Positions 8,070-17,922 of a DNA stretch of 64,000 bases are shown piece after piece. The DNA is taken from assembly GCA_031269775.1 (NCBI GenBank), contig JAISYQ010000005.1:62001-126000 (forward strand), in the 5' to 3' direction. Source of the stretch: Streptococcaceae bacterium (GTDB lineage: Bacteria > Bacillota > Bacilli > Lactobacillales > Streptococcaceae). A program made the position numbers and the translations under genes. Each line of letters starts with the position of its first letter. The first letter of the stretch is position 1. A model generated the notes under the pieces. That model saw only the letters and a program-made list of their open reading frames with translations. It was not told the DNA's origin and did not search any database.

Positions 8070-9047
8070 ATGGCGCAACATACTAAGATAAGTGCTACAG
8101 CTCACTATGTTCCTGAAAAAAAGGTGAGCAACGATGATTTTTCACAAATTACGGATACAAGTGACGAATGGATTAAAGCGCGCACAGGAATTGCTAATCG
8201 ACGTATTGCAACTATTGAAAATACATCTGATTTATGCATTAAAGTTGCTCAGTTTTTATTAAAAAAAGGTAAAATTTCAGCTAATGAGCTTGATTTTATT
8301 TTAATTGCAACGATGACTCCTGATTATCTTATGCCTAGTACAGCAAGCTTGGTTCAAGGGCAGATTGGAGCGCTTAATGCTTTTGCGTTAGATATTTTGG
8401 CCGCTTGTTCAGGCTTTGTTTATGCGCTTGCTTTAGCTGATAAGTTAATTTGTAGTCATGCATATAAAAAAGGTTTAGTGATTGGCGGTGAAGTGGTATC
8501 AAAACTTCTAGATTGGAATGATCGCTCAACATTTGTGTTATTTGGAGATGGGGCTGGTGGAGTATTATTAACATCTGATAACAAATCTCATGTGTTAGCT
8601 GAAAAATTACAAACTGATGGATTACGCGCAGATGCACTGACAGCTGGTGAATTGCCACTTCACTCACCGTATAGTTTTTCTAAGAAGGCAGATTCGTATT
8701 TGAAAATGGCTGGTCGAGAAATTTTTGATTTTGCTATTCGTGATATCCCTAAAAATATTAGCGCAGCTTTACAGGTAGCAAATCTTGATGTGGAGGATAT
8801 TGATTATTATTTATTGCATCAGGCAAATATTAGAATAATTGATAAAATTGCAAAAAAATTGAATATTCCTCGTTCAAAATTTTTAACAAATATAGAAAAA
8901 TATGGGAATACGAGTGCAGCATCAATTCCTATTTTGTTGGATGAAGCTGTAAGTTATGGGATATTAAATTTAGGTTCTGGACAAAAAGTAATGTTAACAG
9001 GTTTTGGTGGAGGATTGACATGGGGCAGTATGTTGATTTCTCTTTAA
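8070..9047 (+). CDS. fabH: 3-oxoacyl-ACP synthase III FabH
   Basis: Starts fatty acid synthesis by condensing an acyl-CoA primer with malonyl-ACP. The 325-residue thiolase fold has the catalytic triad in order: Cys in DILAACSGF (about residue 112), His in LLHQANIRI (about 250) and Asn in YGNTSAASIP (about 280), plus the C-terminal GFGGGLTWGS. The ATG follows GAGGTTAGC. It is first of eleven genes that form the entire FAS-II operon, preceded by a long leader with operator-like palindromes. Confidence 0.97.
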   Translation: MAQHTKISATAHYVPEKKVSNDDFSQITDTSDEWIKARTGIANRRIATIENTSDLCIKVAQFLLKKGKISANELDFILIATMTPDYLMPSTASLVQGQIGALNAFALDILAACSGFVYALALADKLICSHAYKKGLVIGGEVVSKLLDWNDRSTFVLFGDGAGGVLLTSDNKSHVLAEKLQTDGLRADALTAGELPLHSPYSFSKKADSYLKMAGREIFDFAIRDIPKNISAALQVANLDVEDIDYYLLHQANIRIIDKIAKKLNIPRSKFLTNIEKYGNTSAASIPILLDEAVSYGILNLGSGQKVMLTGFGGGLTWGSMLISL

Positions 9048-9091
9048 ACCGATAGCATAAAAAAACAATTAGATTACTGGAGGAATTACTA

Positions 9092-9316
9092 ATGGCAACA
9101 TTTGATAAAATCAAGGATATTATTGTAGAAGAATTAGGAAAAGAACCAGAAGAAGTAACACTAACAACTTCTTTTGAAGATTTAGATGCAGACTCTTTAG
9201 ATTTTTTTCAGATTATTAATGAGATTGAAGACGCTTTCGATGTGAAAATTGAATCTGAAGAAGGCTTAAATACGGTTGAAGATTTAGTTAAATTTGTTGA
9301 CGATCAAAAAGGTTAA
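9092..9316 (+). CDS. acpP: Acyl carrier protein
   Basis: A 74-residue acidic four-helix protein that carries growing acyl chains. The phosphopantetheine serine lies in DADSLDFFQ (Ser 35), preceded by the usual TTSFEDL. It has a textbook GGAGGAA ribosome site. Its place between fabH and fabK is typical of the lactobacillal FAS operon. A 198-nt gap with a hairpin follows. Confidence 0.96.
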   Translation: MATFDKIKDIIVEELGKEPEEVTLTTSFEDLDADSLDFFQIINEIEDAFDVKIESEEGLNTVEDLVKFVDDQKG

Positions 9317-9384
9317 AATTATAAATTTAATAAACCTGTTCTAAAACTAGGACGTGATTAAAATGGTATTCAATATGATATTCT

Positions 9385-9430
9385 CGTTCTAAAATTTGTA
9401 ATCAAGCAAAGCTTAAAACAAATCTTAGAA
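9385..9430 (+). other. Hairpin in the acpP-fabK spacer
   Basis: GTTCTAAAATTTGT and ACAAATCTTAGAAC pair over 14 bp with one mismatch around an 18-nt loop. There is no T-run, so it is not a classical terminator. It may protect the abundant acpP transcript or set the ratio of acpP to the downstream genes. The rest of 9317-9514 shows no gene. Confidence 0.5.
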
Positions 9431-9514
9431 CCCGACAGATCTAATATATGAAGGTGTTGTAACTTACGACTGTCACGTTTTACTATATTTTCATGATTTA
9501 AGGAAGAAAGACAT

Positions 9515-10474
9515 ATGAAATCAAAGATGATGGACTTACTAGGTATTAAATATCCAATTTTCCAAGGGGGAATGGCCTGGATAGCTGATGGTGATTTAGC
9601 TGGTGCAGTATCAAAAGCTGGCGGTCTTGGAATTATTGGTGGTGGTAATGCACCAAAAGAGATTGTTCAGAAAAATATTCGTAGAGTAAAAGAACTTACT
9701 GATAATCCGTTTGGTGTTAATATTATGCTGCTTTCTCCTTTTGTTGACGATATTGTGGATTTGGTAATTGAAGAAGGCGTAAAAGTCGTGACAACAGGCG
9801 CTGGCAATCCTGCAAAGTATATGGAGCGTTTTAAGAAAGCAGGGATGATCGTAATCCCTGTTATTCCTTCTGTTGCCTTAGCTTATCGGATGGAAAAAAT
9901 CGGTGTGGATGCCGTAGTTGCCGAAGGAATGGAGGCAGGCGGACATATCGGAAAACTTACAACGATGGCTTTGGTGCCTCAAGTAGTGAAAGCTGTTAAG
10001 ATTCCTGTTATTGCTGCTGGAGGAATTGGTGATGGTGCAGGGGTTGCAGCTTCTTTTTGTCTTGGAGCAAAAGCTGTACAGGTAGGAACACGTTTTGTTG
10101 TAGCAAAAGAATCTAATGCACATGTTAATTATAAACAAAAAATTATTAAGGCTCGTGATATTGATACGGTGATATCAGCTTCGCATTTTGGGCATGCTGT
10201 GCGTTCGATAAAGAACAAATTAACTCGTGCTTTTGATGAAGCTGAAAAAGCTGCTTTTAAACAGGATAATCCAGACTTAGAAATCTTTGAAGAGATGGGT
10301 GCAGGGAGGCTACCAGCATCAGTTATTGATGGGGATGTAGAAAACGGTTCGGTTATGGCCGGGCAGATTGCTGGCTTAATTTCTAAAGAAGAGACAGTTG
10401 AAGAGATTTTAAAAGATCTTTATGAAGGTGCACGAGAAATTATTGCTAAAGAAACTAAACTTTGGCTTTGGTGA
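9515..10474 (+). CDS. fabK: Enoyl-ACP reductase II FabK
   Basis: FMN-dependent enoyl-ACP reductase that completes each elongation cycle; it replaces the FabI type and is naturally insensitive to triclosan. The 319-residue TIM barrel of the nitronate monooxygenase superfamily begins with GIKYPIFQGGMAWI. It shows the flavin phosphate-binding segments GGIGDGAGVAASFCLGA and VQVGTRFV. The adjacent fabD and fabG identify it as FabK rather than a stand-alone nitronate monooxygenase. AAGGAAG precedes the ATG. Confidence 0.95.
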   Translation: MKSKMMDLLGIKYPIFQGGMAWIADGDLAGAVSKAGGLGIIGGGNAPKEIVQKNIRRVKELTDNPFGVNIMLLSPFVDDIVDLVIEEGVKVVTTGAGNPAKYMERFKKAGMIVIPVIPSVALAYRMEKIGVDAVVAEGMEAGGHIGKLTTMALVPQVVKAVKIPVIAAGGIGDGAGVAASFCLGAKAVQVGTRFVVAKESNAHVNYKQKIIKARDIDTVISASHFGHAVRSIKNKLTRAFDEAEKAAFKQDNPDLEIFEEMGAGRLPASVIDGDVENGSVMAGQIAGLISKEETVEEILKDLYEGAREIIAKETKLWLW

Positions 10475-10493
10475 AGATAAGGAGAATGTTTCT

Positions 10494-11432
10494 ATGACAG
10501 TGGCTTTCATCTTTGCTGGTCAAGGTGCGCAATATCTCGGTATGGGGCGTGATTTATATAATCAAGAAAAACTGGTTCAAGAGACTTTTGATGAGGCAAG
10601 TGATGTGCTTAGATACGATATTGCCAAATTAATTTTCATTGAAGAAGAAAAATTAAACCAAACACAGTTTACGCAACCTGCTATTTTAACATTGAGCGTT
10701 GCTCTTTGGCGTTTGCTTAATGCGTGCGGTTTTGAAGCTGATGTCATGGCTGGCTTAAGTCTTGGTGAATATTCTGCTTTAGTAGCTAGTGATGCACTTG
10801 CTTTCAAAGAAGCAGTATCTTTAGTAAATAAACGCGCAAGATACATGGCGGAGGCTACGCCAGCTAATGTTGGCAAGATGGTAGCAGTGCTAAATGCTAA
10901 TAAAGTATTAATTGAAGAAAAGTGTCAAGAGGCTTCAATTAAAGGAATCGTTAGCCCAGCAAATTATAATACGCCTGTGCAGATTGTCATTGGTGGTGAT
11001 TCTAAAGCAGTAGATGAGGCTGTTTCTTTATTAAGACAAGCTGGTGTTAAGAAAATGATTCCATTAAATGTTAGCGGACCTTTTCATACGTCTTTATTAA
11101 AGCCTGCTGCTGAAAAATTAGCAAAAACTTTAAAAGAAGTAAGTATTCATGAATTAAAGGTTCCTGTTATTTCAAACGTTACAGCCCAAGTTATGAAGCG
11201 TGATGAAGTAAAAAATTTACTTTATAAGCAAGTTATGTCAGCTGTTCGTTTTGATGAAAGTATTGAATTGATGAAAAATATGGGCGCAACAACTTTTGTT
11301 GAACTCGGTCCAGGAAAAGTTTTATCTGGCTTTTTGCAAAAAATCGATAAAAATTTAGTCATCTCACGTGTAGAAAACTGTGCTACTTTAAAAGAAACTT
11401 GTAAATTATTAGAAGTGAAAGGCAAAGTATGA
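10494..11432 (+). CDS. fabD: Malonyl-CoA:ACP transacylase FabD
   Basis: Transfers malonyl from CoA to ACP. The 312 residues show the nucleophile motif GLSLGEYSAL (Ser about 90), the initial FAGQGAQYLGMGRDL, the catalytic-His segment VSGPFHTSLL and the end FVELGPGKVL. The chosen ATG lies 20 nt past fabK with an AAGGAGA ribosome site; the frame extends upstream into fabK, but that part does not look like FabD. Its stop overlaps the fabG start (ATGA), suggesting translational coupling. Confidence 0.96.
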   Translation: MTVAFIFAGQGAQYLGMGRDLYNQEKLVQETFDEASDVLRYDIAKLIFIEEEKLNQTQFTQPAILTLSVALWRLLNACGFEADVMAGLSLGEYSALVASDALAFKEAVSLVNKRARYMAEATPANVGKMVAVLNANKVLIEEKCQEASIKGIVSPANYNTPVQIVIGGDSKAVDEAVSLLRQAGVKKMIPLNVSGPFHTSLLKPAAEKLAKTLKEVSIHELKVPVISNVTAQVMKRDEVKNLLYKQVMSAVRFDESIELMKNMGATTFVELGPGKVLSGFLQKIDKNLVISRVENCATLKETCKLLEVKGKV

Positions 11433-12166
11433 GTGTACAAGGGAAAAATATTTTTATTACAGGTTCAACTCGTGGTATTGGTAAAGCAATTGCTGAGAGT
11501 TTTGCTAAAAATGGAGCTAATGTTGTGGTAAATGCCCGCAAGGAAATTCCTGCTAAATTTTTAGCAGAATTAACACAGATGGGTGTTAAAGCGATTGGGG
11601 TTGGTGGTGATATTGCGGATTTCGCGCAAGCTGAAGCGATGATTTTTGAAGCTAACGAAAAATTAGGTCCAATAGATGTGCTCATTAATAATGCTGGCAT
11701 TACCAATGATAAATTGCTTTTGCGGATGAGCGAAGAAGATTTTGAAAAAGTATTGAAAGTAAATCTTACTGGAACATTTAATATGACGCAGGCTGTTTTA
11801 AAGAAAATGCTTAAACGCAAAATTGGTTCAATTATTAATATTAGCTCTGTGGTAGGCTTAATGGGAAACGTTGGCCAAGCCAATTATGCAGCCTCTAAAG
11901 CTGGCGTGATTGGCTTTACCAAAGCTGTTGCGCATGAAGTGGGTAGTCGTAAAATTACGGTTAATGCAATTGCACCAGGTTTTATTCAAACAGAAATGAC
12001 TGACAATTTACCAGATAAAACAAAAGTTGCAATCCTACAACAGATTCCTTTAAAAAAGTTTGGAGTCCCTAGTGATGTTGCTAAAGTGGCAATATTTTTA
12101 GCTGAGGCGGACTATTTAACAGGGCAAGTGATTAGTGTTGATGGCGGTTTGGTAATGAATGGGTAA
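11429..12166 (+). CDS. fabG: 3-oxoacyl-ACP reductase FabG
   Basis: NADPH-dependent short-chain dehydrogenase that reduces the 3-keto group. The 245 residues have the TGSTRGIGKAIAE Rossmann motif, NNAGIT, the active site Ser and YAASK (Tyr about 151), the PG motif IAPGFIQTEMTD and the C-terminal SVDGGLVMNG. The start codon overlaps the end of fabD by 4 nt. Confidence 0.97.
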   Translation: MSVQGKNIFITGSTRGIGKAIAESFAKNGANVVVNARKEIPAKFLAELTQMGVKAIGVGGDIADFAQAEAMIFEANEKLGPIDVLINNAGITNDKLLLRMSEEDFEKVLKVNLTGTFNMTQAVLKKMLKRKIGSIINISSVVGLMGNVGQANYAASKAGVIGFTKAVAHEVGSRKITVNAIAPGFIQTEMTDNLPDKTKVAILQQIPLKKFGVPSDVAKVAIFLAEADYLTGQVISVDGGLVMNG

Positions 12167-12202
12167 GCAACAAACGCTTAAGAGTTTGTAAAAGGTGAAA
12201 CG

Positions 12203-13432
12203 ATGAATCGAGTAGTAATTACAGGATATGGTGTAACTTCACCGATTGGAAATACACCTGAGGATTTTTGGAAGAGTCTGCATGATGGGAAAATTGGCCT
12301 AGATCTGATTACCAAATTTGATGCGAATGAAACCGGAATAAGCATTGCAGGAGAGATTAAAGATTTTCCCTTTGATAAGTATTTTCAAAAAAAAGATGGC
12401 AAGCGCATGGATTTGTTTTCGCTTTATGGTATTTATGCTACCTTAGAAGCAGTTGAGATGGCACATCTAAAAAAAGAAACTCTTGATGTTCAGCGTTTTG
12501 GTGTAATTGTAGGCTCAGGAATTGGTGGTTTGAAAACTATTCAAGAACAAGTTATTCGCATGCATGATAAGGGCATGAATCGGGTAGTTCCTTTATTTAT
12601 TCCAATGGCAATTTCCAATATGGCCGCAGGAAATATCGCTTTGCGTCTTGGAGCCAAGGGGATTTGTACATCGATTACAACAGCTTGTGCTTCAGCAACT
12701 AATGCAATTGGGGAGGCTTTTCGCAATATTAAATTTGGTTATTCTGATGTCATCATTGCTGGTGGAGTAGAAAGTTCGATTTGTCCGATTGGTATTTCCG
12801 GTTTTGCAGCATTAAAAGCTTTATCAAAAGAAACTGATCCAAATCGTGCTTCGATTCCTTTTGATAAAGATCGAAATGGTTTTGTAATGGGTGAAGGAGC
12901 AGGAATTCTTGTTTTAGAATCATATGAGCATGCAAAGAGGCGTGGTGCTCAAATATTAGGTGAAGTTGTTGGATATGGAACAACTTGCGATGCATATCAT
13001 ATGACAAGCCCAATTCCTGATGGTAGTGGTGCAGCAAGTGCTATGCAATTAGCCATTGATGAAGCGGGCATAACTTCTGATCAAGTAGGATATATTAATG
13101 CTCATGCAACTTCTACGCAAGCCAATGAAAAAGGAGAAAGTAAAGCAATTGAGACTGTTTTTGGTCAAAATAAAACAACACTAATCTCTTCAACAAAATC
13201 ATTTACTGGTCATTTGCTTGGTGCAGCTGGTGGGATTGAAGCAATTGCAACCATGCAAGCTTTAGAAAATCAATTTGTACCAGCTACCATGGGAACAAAA
13301 GAATTTGATTGTGATATGCATATCAATGTAGTAATTAAAAAAGGTGTTGAGCACTCGATGGAATATGCAATTAGCAATTCCTTTGGTTTTGGTGGGCATA
13401 ATGCTGTAATTGCTTTAAAGAAATGGAGTTAA
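12203..13432 (+). CDS. fabF: 3-oxoacyl-ACP synthase II FabF
   Basis: Elongating condensing enzyme. The 409 residues carry the Cys-His-His triad: TTACASATNAIG (Cys about 163), NAHATST (His about 300) and SFTGHLLGAAGG (His about 337), with the GFGGHNAV end. The ATG follows AAAGGTGAAACG. The operon then runs straight into accB. Confidence 0.97.
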   Translation: MNRVVITGYGVTSPIGNTPEDFWKSLHDGKIGLDLITKFDANETGISIAGEIKDFPFDKYFQKKDGKRMDLFSLYGIYATLEAVEMAHLKKETLDVQRFGVIVGSGIGGLKTIQEQVIRMHDKGMNRVVPLFIPMAISNMAAGNIALRLGAKGICTSITTACASATNAIGEAFRNIKFGYSDVIIAGGVESSICPIGISGFAALKALSKETDPNRASIPFDKDRNGFVMGEGAGILVLESYEHAKRRGAQILGEVVGYGTTCDAYHMTSPIPDGSGAASAMQLAIDEAGITSDQVGYINAHATSTQANEKGESKAIETVFGQNKTTLISSTKSFTGHLLGAAGGIEAIATMQALENQFVPATMGTKEFDCDMHINVVIKKGVEHSMEYAISNSFGFGGHNAVIALKKWS

Positions 13433-13437
13433 GGATA

Positions 13438-13887
13438 GTGAACCTTAAAGATATTCAGGATATTCTCAAACAATTTGATGATTCTTCACTAACAGAATTT
13501 GAGCTTAAAAAAGCCGATTTTGAATTATATCTAAATAAAAATAATCAATCTAGGAAAAATCAGACAACAGAAAACATTGCAACACAAACAAAAACGCAAA
13601 AAACAAGTAATGTTATAAAAGATGATTCCGTGCCTCAAAAAGGAGAAGTCATTACTTCGCCAATTGTTGGAGTGGTTTACTTACAATCTGACCCTGATGC
13701 CCACCCTTATGTGGCAATAGGAGATAGTGTAGCGGCAAATCAAACAGTCTGCATTGTTGAAGCAATGAAGATGATGAATGAAATTCCCGCTGGAAAAGAT
13801 GGTGTGATCACAGAAATATTTATAAAAAATGAACAAGTTGTCGGCATCGGTGAGCCATTATTTCGGATAAAATATACAGATTCTTAA
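13438..13887 (+). CDS. accB: Biotin carboxyl carrier protein AccB
   Basis: Carrier subunit of acetyl-CoA carboxylase, 149 residues. It has an N-terminal helical region (NLKDIQDILKQFDDSS), a flexible Gln/Thr/Lys-rich linker at about 40-70 and a C-terminal biotinyl domain with the biotinylation site EAMKMMNE. The GTG at 13438 follows AAGGAT at suitable spacing and gives the usual N-terminus; an ATG at 13423 inside the end of fabF is in frame but lacks a ribosome site. Confidence 0.94.
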   Translation: MNLKDIQDILKQFDDSSLTEFELKKADFELYLNKNNQSRKNQTTENIATQTKTQKTSNVIKDDSVPQKGEVITSPIVGVVYLQSDPDAHPYVAIGDSVAANQTVCIVEAMKMMNEIPAGKDGVITEIFIKNEQVVGIGEPLFRIKYTDS

Positions 13888-13930
13888 ATTTAATCAGACA
13901 AGTTATTATTTTATTTGTTATAAATACTAG

Positions 13931-13939
13931 TGTTATAAT
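13931..13939 (+). promoter_or_regulatory. Internal extended -10 promoter before fabZ
   Basis: TGTTATAAT is a perfect extended -10 (TG-N-TATAAT) in the 82-nt accB-fabZ spacer. It could support separate transcription of fabZ-accCDA. The -35 is poor, so this is a candidate only. Confidence 0.4.
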
Positions 13940-13969
13940 TTGAGAAATGATTATAAGGATGGAAAAAGT

Positions 13970-14398
13970 ATGTCAATTATGGATATCAATGAGATTAAAG
14001 CGATTATTCCTCATCGCTATCCGTTTTTATTAATTGATCGGGTGGAAGAGATAGTTCCTGGTGAAAAAATTGTTTGCAAGAAAAATGTAACAGCAAATGA
14101 AGATTTTTTTAATGGTCATTTTCCTAATGAGCCTGTAATGCCTGGTGTTTTAATTATTGAAGCACTAGCGCAAGCAGGAGCAATAACGCTTCTGACATTG
14201 CCAAAATTTAAAGGAAAAACAGTATATTTTGGTGGCATTGATAAAGCAAAATTTCGCAAAAAAGTAGTACCAAGTGATACCTTGATTTTAGAAGTAAAAA
14301 TTTTGAAACTTCGAAACGGTGCTGGAATTGGTAAAGGTGTGGCGACTGTAGAAGAAAAAAAAGCAGCTGAAGCACAGTTAACCTTTATGATAAGGTAA
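13970..14398 (+). CDS. fabZ: 3-hydroxyacyl-ACP dehydratase FabZ
   Basis: Removes water from 3-hydroxyacyl-ACP. The 142-residue hot-dog fold has [13 protein letters not shown] at the N-terminus and the catalytic His/Glu segment [20 protein letters not shown]. The ATG at 13970 follows AAGGATGG; an in-frame TTG ten codons upstream overlaps the candidate promoter and is unlikely. It sits between accB and accC as in other Lactobacillales. Confidence 0.96.
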   Translation: MSIMDINEIKAIIPHRYPFLLIDRVEEIVPGEKIVCKKNVTANEDFFNGHFPNEPVMPGVLIIEALAQAGAITLLTLPKFKGKTVYFGGIDKAKFRKKVVPSDTLILEVKILKLRNGAGIGKGVATVEEKKAAEAQLTFMIR

Positions 14399-14421
14399 TT
14401 TTAGATTGAGAGGCTACGCAA

Positions 14422-15786
14422 GTGTTTCGAAAAATTTTAATTGCTAATCGCGCGGAGATTGCCGTACGTGTAATTCGTGCTGCTCGTGAACTTGGAATTA
14501 AAACAGTAGCGGTGTATTCAAACGCAGATAAAGAGGCGTTACATACTCATCTTGCAGATGAAGCAGTATGTATTGGTCCTGCTAAAGCGCAAAATTCTTA
14601 TTTAAATATTAACAATATCTTAAGTGCAGCCATTGCGACTAATGCCGAAGCTATTCATCCAGGTTTTGGTTTTTTATCAGAAAATTCAAAATTTGTTACA
14701 ATATGCGAAGAGCTTAATATTAAGTTTATCGGGCCTAGTAGTGAAGTTATGGATAAAATGGGAGATAAAATCAATGCTCGATCTGAGATGGTAAAAGCTA
14801 AAATTCCAGTAATTCCTGGTTCTCTTGGAGAAATTTTTACGGTGGATGAAGCGATAAAAATTGCTGAAAAGATTGGTTATCCGGTAATGCTAAAAGCAAG
14901 TTCTGGTGGTGGTGGTAAAGGTATTCGTAAAGTGGAAACACTAAAAGATTTACCAGCTAATTTTATGAATGCACAACAAGAAGCAAAAGCTGCTTTTGGT
15001 AATGGCGCCATGTATATGGAGAAAGTTATTTATCCAGCGCGTCATATTGAAGTGCAAATTTTAGGAGACAGCTATGGAAATGTCTTACATCTTGGTGAGC
15101 GGGATTGTTCTTTACAGCGCAATAATCAAAAAGTTTTAGAAGAATCCCCTTCAATAGTAATTGATGCTAAAAAGCGCGCTGAGTTAGGTATTGCAGCTTG
15201 TAAAGCAGCAGCGCATGTTGGGTATGAAAATGCTGGAACAATTGAATTTTTATATAAAGATGATAAATTTTACTTTATGGAGATGAATACTCGCGTGCAA
15301 GTAGAGCATCCTGTAACAGAGTTTGTTACAGGTATCGATATTGTTAAAGAACAGATTAAAATTGCAGCTGGAGAAGCGTTACGCCTTAATCAAGAAGAAA
15401 TCAAGTTTCACGGACATTCAATTGAGTGTCGAATTAATGCCGAAAATCCGGTGCTTAATTTTGCTCCTGCTCCAGGAAAAATTTCAGAAATTTTTTTACC
15501 CAGTGGTGGTTTAGGCTTGAGAGTGGATTCAGCGGTTTATCAAGGATATGAAATTCCACCGTTTTATGATTCCATGATTGCAAAAGTGATTGTGCATGGT
15601 GAGAATCGAATGGAAGCTTTGATGAAAATGCAGCGTGCGTTATTTGAGCTTGAAGTTGAAGGTGTTATGACCAATACCGAATTTCAACTTGATTTAATTA
15701 CTGATCCTAAAGTGATTGCAGGAGATTATGATACAAGCTTTTTAATGGAAGAATTTCTACCAAATTGGCAAGCGAAATTATATTAG
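14422..15786 (+). CDS. accC: Acetyl-CoA carboxylase biotin carboxylase AccC
   Basis: Carboxylates biotin on AccB using ATP and bicarbonate. The 454 residues follow the ATP-grasp plan: N-terminal KILIANRAEIAVRVIRAARE, glycine-rich ATP loop SSGGGGKGIRKV (about 165), catalytic EMNTRVQVEHPVTE (about 288) and the C-terminal domain with HSIECRINAE. It begins at GTG 14422 shortly after fabZ. Length is normal for a stand-alone subunit. Confidence 0.97.
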   Translation: MFRKILIANRAEIAVRVIRAARELGIKTVAVYSNADKEALHTHLADEAVCIGPAKAQNSYLNINNILSAAIATNAEAIHPGFGFLSENSKFVTICEELNIKFIGPSSEVMDKMGDKINARSEMVKAKIPVIPGSLGEIFTVDEAIKIAEKIGYPVMLKASSGGGGKGIRKVETLKDLPANFMNAQQEAKAAFGNGAMYMEKVIYPARHIEVQILGDSYGNVLHLGERDCSLQRNNQKVLEESPSIVIDAKKRAELGIAACKAAAHVGYENAGTIEFLYKDDKFYFMEMNTRVQVEHPVTEFVTGIDIVKEQIKIAAGEALRLNQEEIKFHGHSIECRINAENPVLNFAPAPGKISEIFLPSGGLGLRVDSAVYQGYEIPPFYDSMIAKVIVHGENRMEALMKMQRALFELEVEGVMTNTEFQLDLITDPKVIAGDYDTSFLMEEFLPNWQAKLY

Positions 15787-15816
15787 ATCTTTTTCTAGGT
15801 CTAGATGGAGATCTTT

Positions 15817-16683
15817 ATGGCATTATTTAAAAAGAAAAAAAAATATATTAGGATTAACCCTTATCATAAAGAAGATGTAAAAAAACATCCGACACCTGAT
15901 GTTCCACATGAAATGTTTACCAAATGTCCGACATGTAAACAGTTTATTTATGCAAGAGATTTGGGAGCTGTGAAAATTTGTCCACATTGTTTTTATAACT
16001 TTCGTTTAAGTGCTTTTGAGCGTTTACAGCTTACAGTTGATGAGGGAGAGTTTATCGAGTGGGATGCTGATATGAAGATACAAGATCCACTTAATTTCCC
16101 AGGATATAAGGAAAAATTAGCTAAAGCCAAAGCAAATACTGGTTTAGAAGAGGCCGTTATTACAGGAATTGCTAAAATTTTAAGGTATAAGACGGCTCTT
16201 GCTATTATGGATTCAAATTTTATTATGGCAAGTATGGGGACAACTCTTGGTGAAAAAATAACACACTTATTTGAAAAAGCAACACAACTATCTTTACCGG
16301 TCGTGATTTTTACCGCTTCAGGTGGTGCGCGAATGCAAGAGGGAATTTTATCTTTGATGCAGATGGCTAAAATTTCTGCTGCAGTAAAGCGTCATAGTAA
16401 TAAGCATTTGTTATATATCACTGTTTTAACGGATCCTACAACTGGTGGCGTCACAGCTAGTTTTGCAATGGAAGGCGATATTATTTTGGCAGAGCCTCAG
16501 TCAATCGTAGGTTTTGCAGGAAGGCGTGTTATCGAGCAAACGATGAAAACTAAGTTGCCAGATAATTTTCAAAAATCAGAGTTTTTAAAGGAACACGGGT
16601 TTATAGATGTTATTTGTTCAAGAGGCGAATTACCTGAAAAAATCGCTACGATCTTAAAAATTCATCAAAAGCAGGAGAGATAA
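15817..16683 (+). CDS. accD: Acetyl-CoA carboxylase carboxyltransferase beta, AccD
   Basis: Pairs with AccA to move carboxyl from biotin to acetyl-CoA. The 288 residues have the N-terminal zinc ribbon CPTC...CPHC at about residues 37-59 and the crotonase-type core with [11 protein letters not shown] and [11 protein letters not shown]. The ATG at 15817 has GGAG 8 nt upstream; an in-frame ATG four codons earlier lacks one. It is 3 nt from accA. Confidence 0.96.
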   Translation: MALFKKKKKYIRINPYHKEDVKKHPTPDVPHEMFTKCPTCKQFIYARDLGAVKICPHCFYNFRLSAFERLQLTVDEGEFIEWDADMKIQDPLNFPGYKEKLAKAKANTGLEEAVITGIAKILRYKTALAIMDSNFIMASMGTTLGEKITHLFEKATQLSLPVVIFTASGGARMQEGILSLMQMAKISAAVKRHSNKHLLYITVLTDPTTGGVTASFAMEGDIILAEPQSIVGFAGRRVIEQTMKTKLPDNFQKSEFLKEHGFIDVICSRGELPEKIATILKIHQKQER

Positions 16684-16686
16684 TCA

Positions 16687-17475
16687 ATGAGCAAGTTAAA
16701 TGCAAATGAGATTGTTAAATTAGCACGAGCAAAGAAACGTTTAACGGCTCGTGAATATATTGCTGAAATTTTCAACGAATTTGTCGAATTGCATGGAGAT
16801 CGCACCTTTCGTGATGATTTAGCAATTGTCGGCGGCATAGCTTTGCTTAAAAGTCAACCTGTAACAGTTATAGGCATTCAAAAAGGTCGAGATTTAAAAG
16901 AAAATATGGAAGTAAACTTTGGGCAACCTCATCCTGAAGGATATCGCAAAGCACTTCGTTTAATGAAACAAGCCGAGAAATTTAATCGTCCTGTTATTAC
17001 CTTAATCAATACAGCTGGGGCGTTCTCTGGAGTAGGCGCTGAAGAGCGTGGACAAGGAGAAGCAATTGCTAGAAATTTAATTACGATGAGTGATTTAAAA
17101 GTACCAATTATTGCAGTAATTATTGGGGAAGGTGGATCAGGTGGTGCTTTAGCATTAGCAGTGGCCAATCGTGTTTGGATGCTAGAAAATACAATATATA
17201 CCATTCTTTCACCAGAAGGTTTTGCTTCAATTCTCTGGAAAGACAGCACACGTGCAAAAGAGGCTGCTAAGTATATGAAATTAACTGCAACTGAGTTATT
17301 GAAAATGGGTGTTATTGATCAAATTTTGCCAGAAACTTTGAACGGAAAACCTTTAGATCCTTTAAAAGTTGCCAAAATAATAAAAAAAGCTTTGGTTGAG
17401 GAATTAAAAGAATTATCAAAAATGAGTATTGAAAACTTGATAAAACAACGCTACCAACGCTTTCGTAAATTTTGA
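16687..17475 (+). CDS. accA: Acetyl-CoA carboxylase carboxyltransferase alpha, AccA
   Basis: Alpha subunit of the carboxyltransferase, 262 residues, short as usual in Lactobacillales. It shows the HGDRTFRDD entry motif, GRDLKENM, the oxyanion-forming [17 protein letters not shown] and [14 protein letters not shown]. It is the last gene of the operon; TGA ends it. No strong terminator follows before the MITE at 17689, and the 17476-17688 spacer contains no gene. Confidence 0.96.
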   Translation: MSKLNANEIVKLARAKKRLTAREYIAEIFNEFVELHGDRTFRDDLAIVGGIALLKSQPVTVIGIQKGRDLKENMEVNFGQPHPEGYRKALRLMKQAEKFNRPVITLINTAGAFSGVGAEERGQGEAIARNLITMSDLKVPIIAVIIGEGGSGGALALAVANRVWMLENTIYTILSPEGFASILWKDSTRAKEAAKYMKLTATELLKMGVIDQILPETLNGKPLDPLKVAKIIKKALVEELKELSKMSIENLIKQRYQRFRKF

Positions 17476-17688
17476 TCAGTAAAAGCAAAAACAAATAAAT
17501 CCGTAAATCAACAAAATACGCTCTTAACCAATGCTCAGTAGGTAAAAATAATGCTTATTTTAACCAATCTTTTGCATGTAACATATGCTTTTCATTTTTT
17601 TCACTCCTTTTATACATATTAATCTAAGAATCTGTCTAGAATCTTTTTTTGTATAATCAATCCAAAAAAGGAAAAAGAGTTATAATAA

Positions 17689-17910
17689 TAGACCTCCTCG
17701 AAAACTAGATGTATGATAATTTCTTTTTCTTTTCCCCTGACGGCGACAGAAAATTCACTTTCGTTCATTTTCTTTTATCCATCACCTAGAAGCCGTGCCT
17801 CTAGCGTCAAAAAGCCTCAAAATAGCACCACATATCTTTAAGTTTTTTTCTTTGTCTCAGGAAAAAATTAAAATGAATTCTCTTTATATCCTAATTTCCG
17901 AGGAGGCCTA
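17689..17910 (+). mobile_element. MITE-like repeat copy 3 (full length)
   Basis: 222 bp between the convergent accA and clpB genes. Outer ends are TAGACCTCCTCGAAAACTAG and TTTCCGAGGAGGCCTA. The left and right 45 nt are imperfect inverted repeats, and TA occurs at both edges. The right end lies 12 nt past the clpB stop. Nearly identical to copy 4. Confidence 0.9.
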
Positions 17911-17922
17911 ATATACTAATTT

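Noticed and set aside
9515-10474. Nitronate monooxygenase rather than FabK
   Set aside because: Same fold, but position inside the FAS operon between acpP and fabD makes enoyl-ACP reductase the better call.
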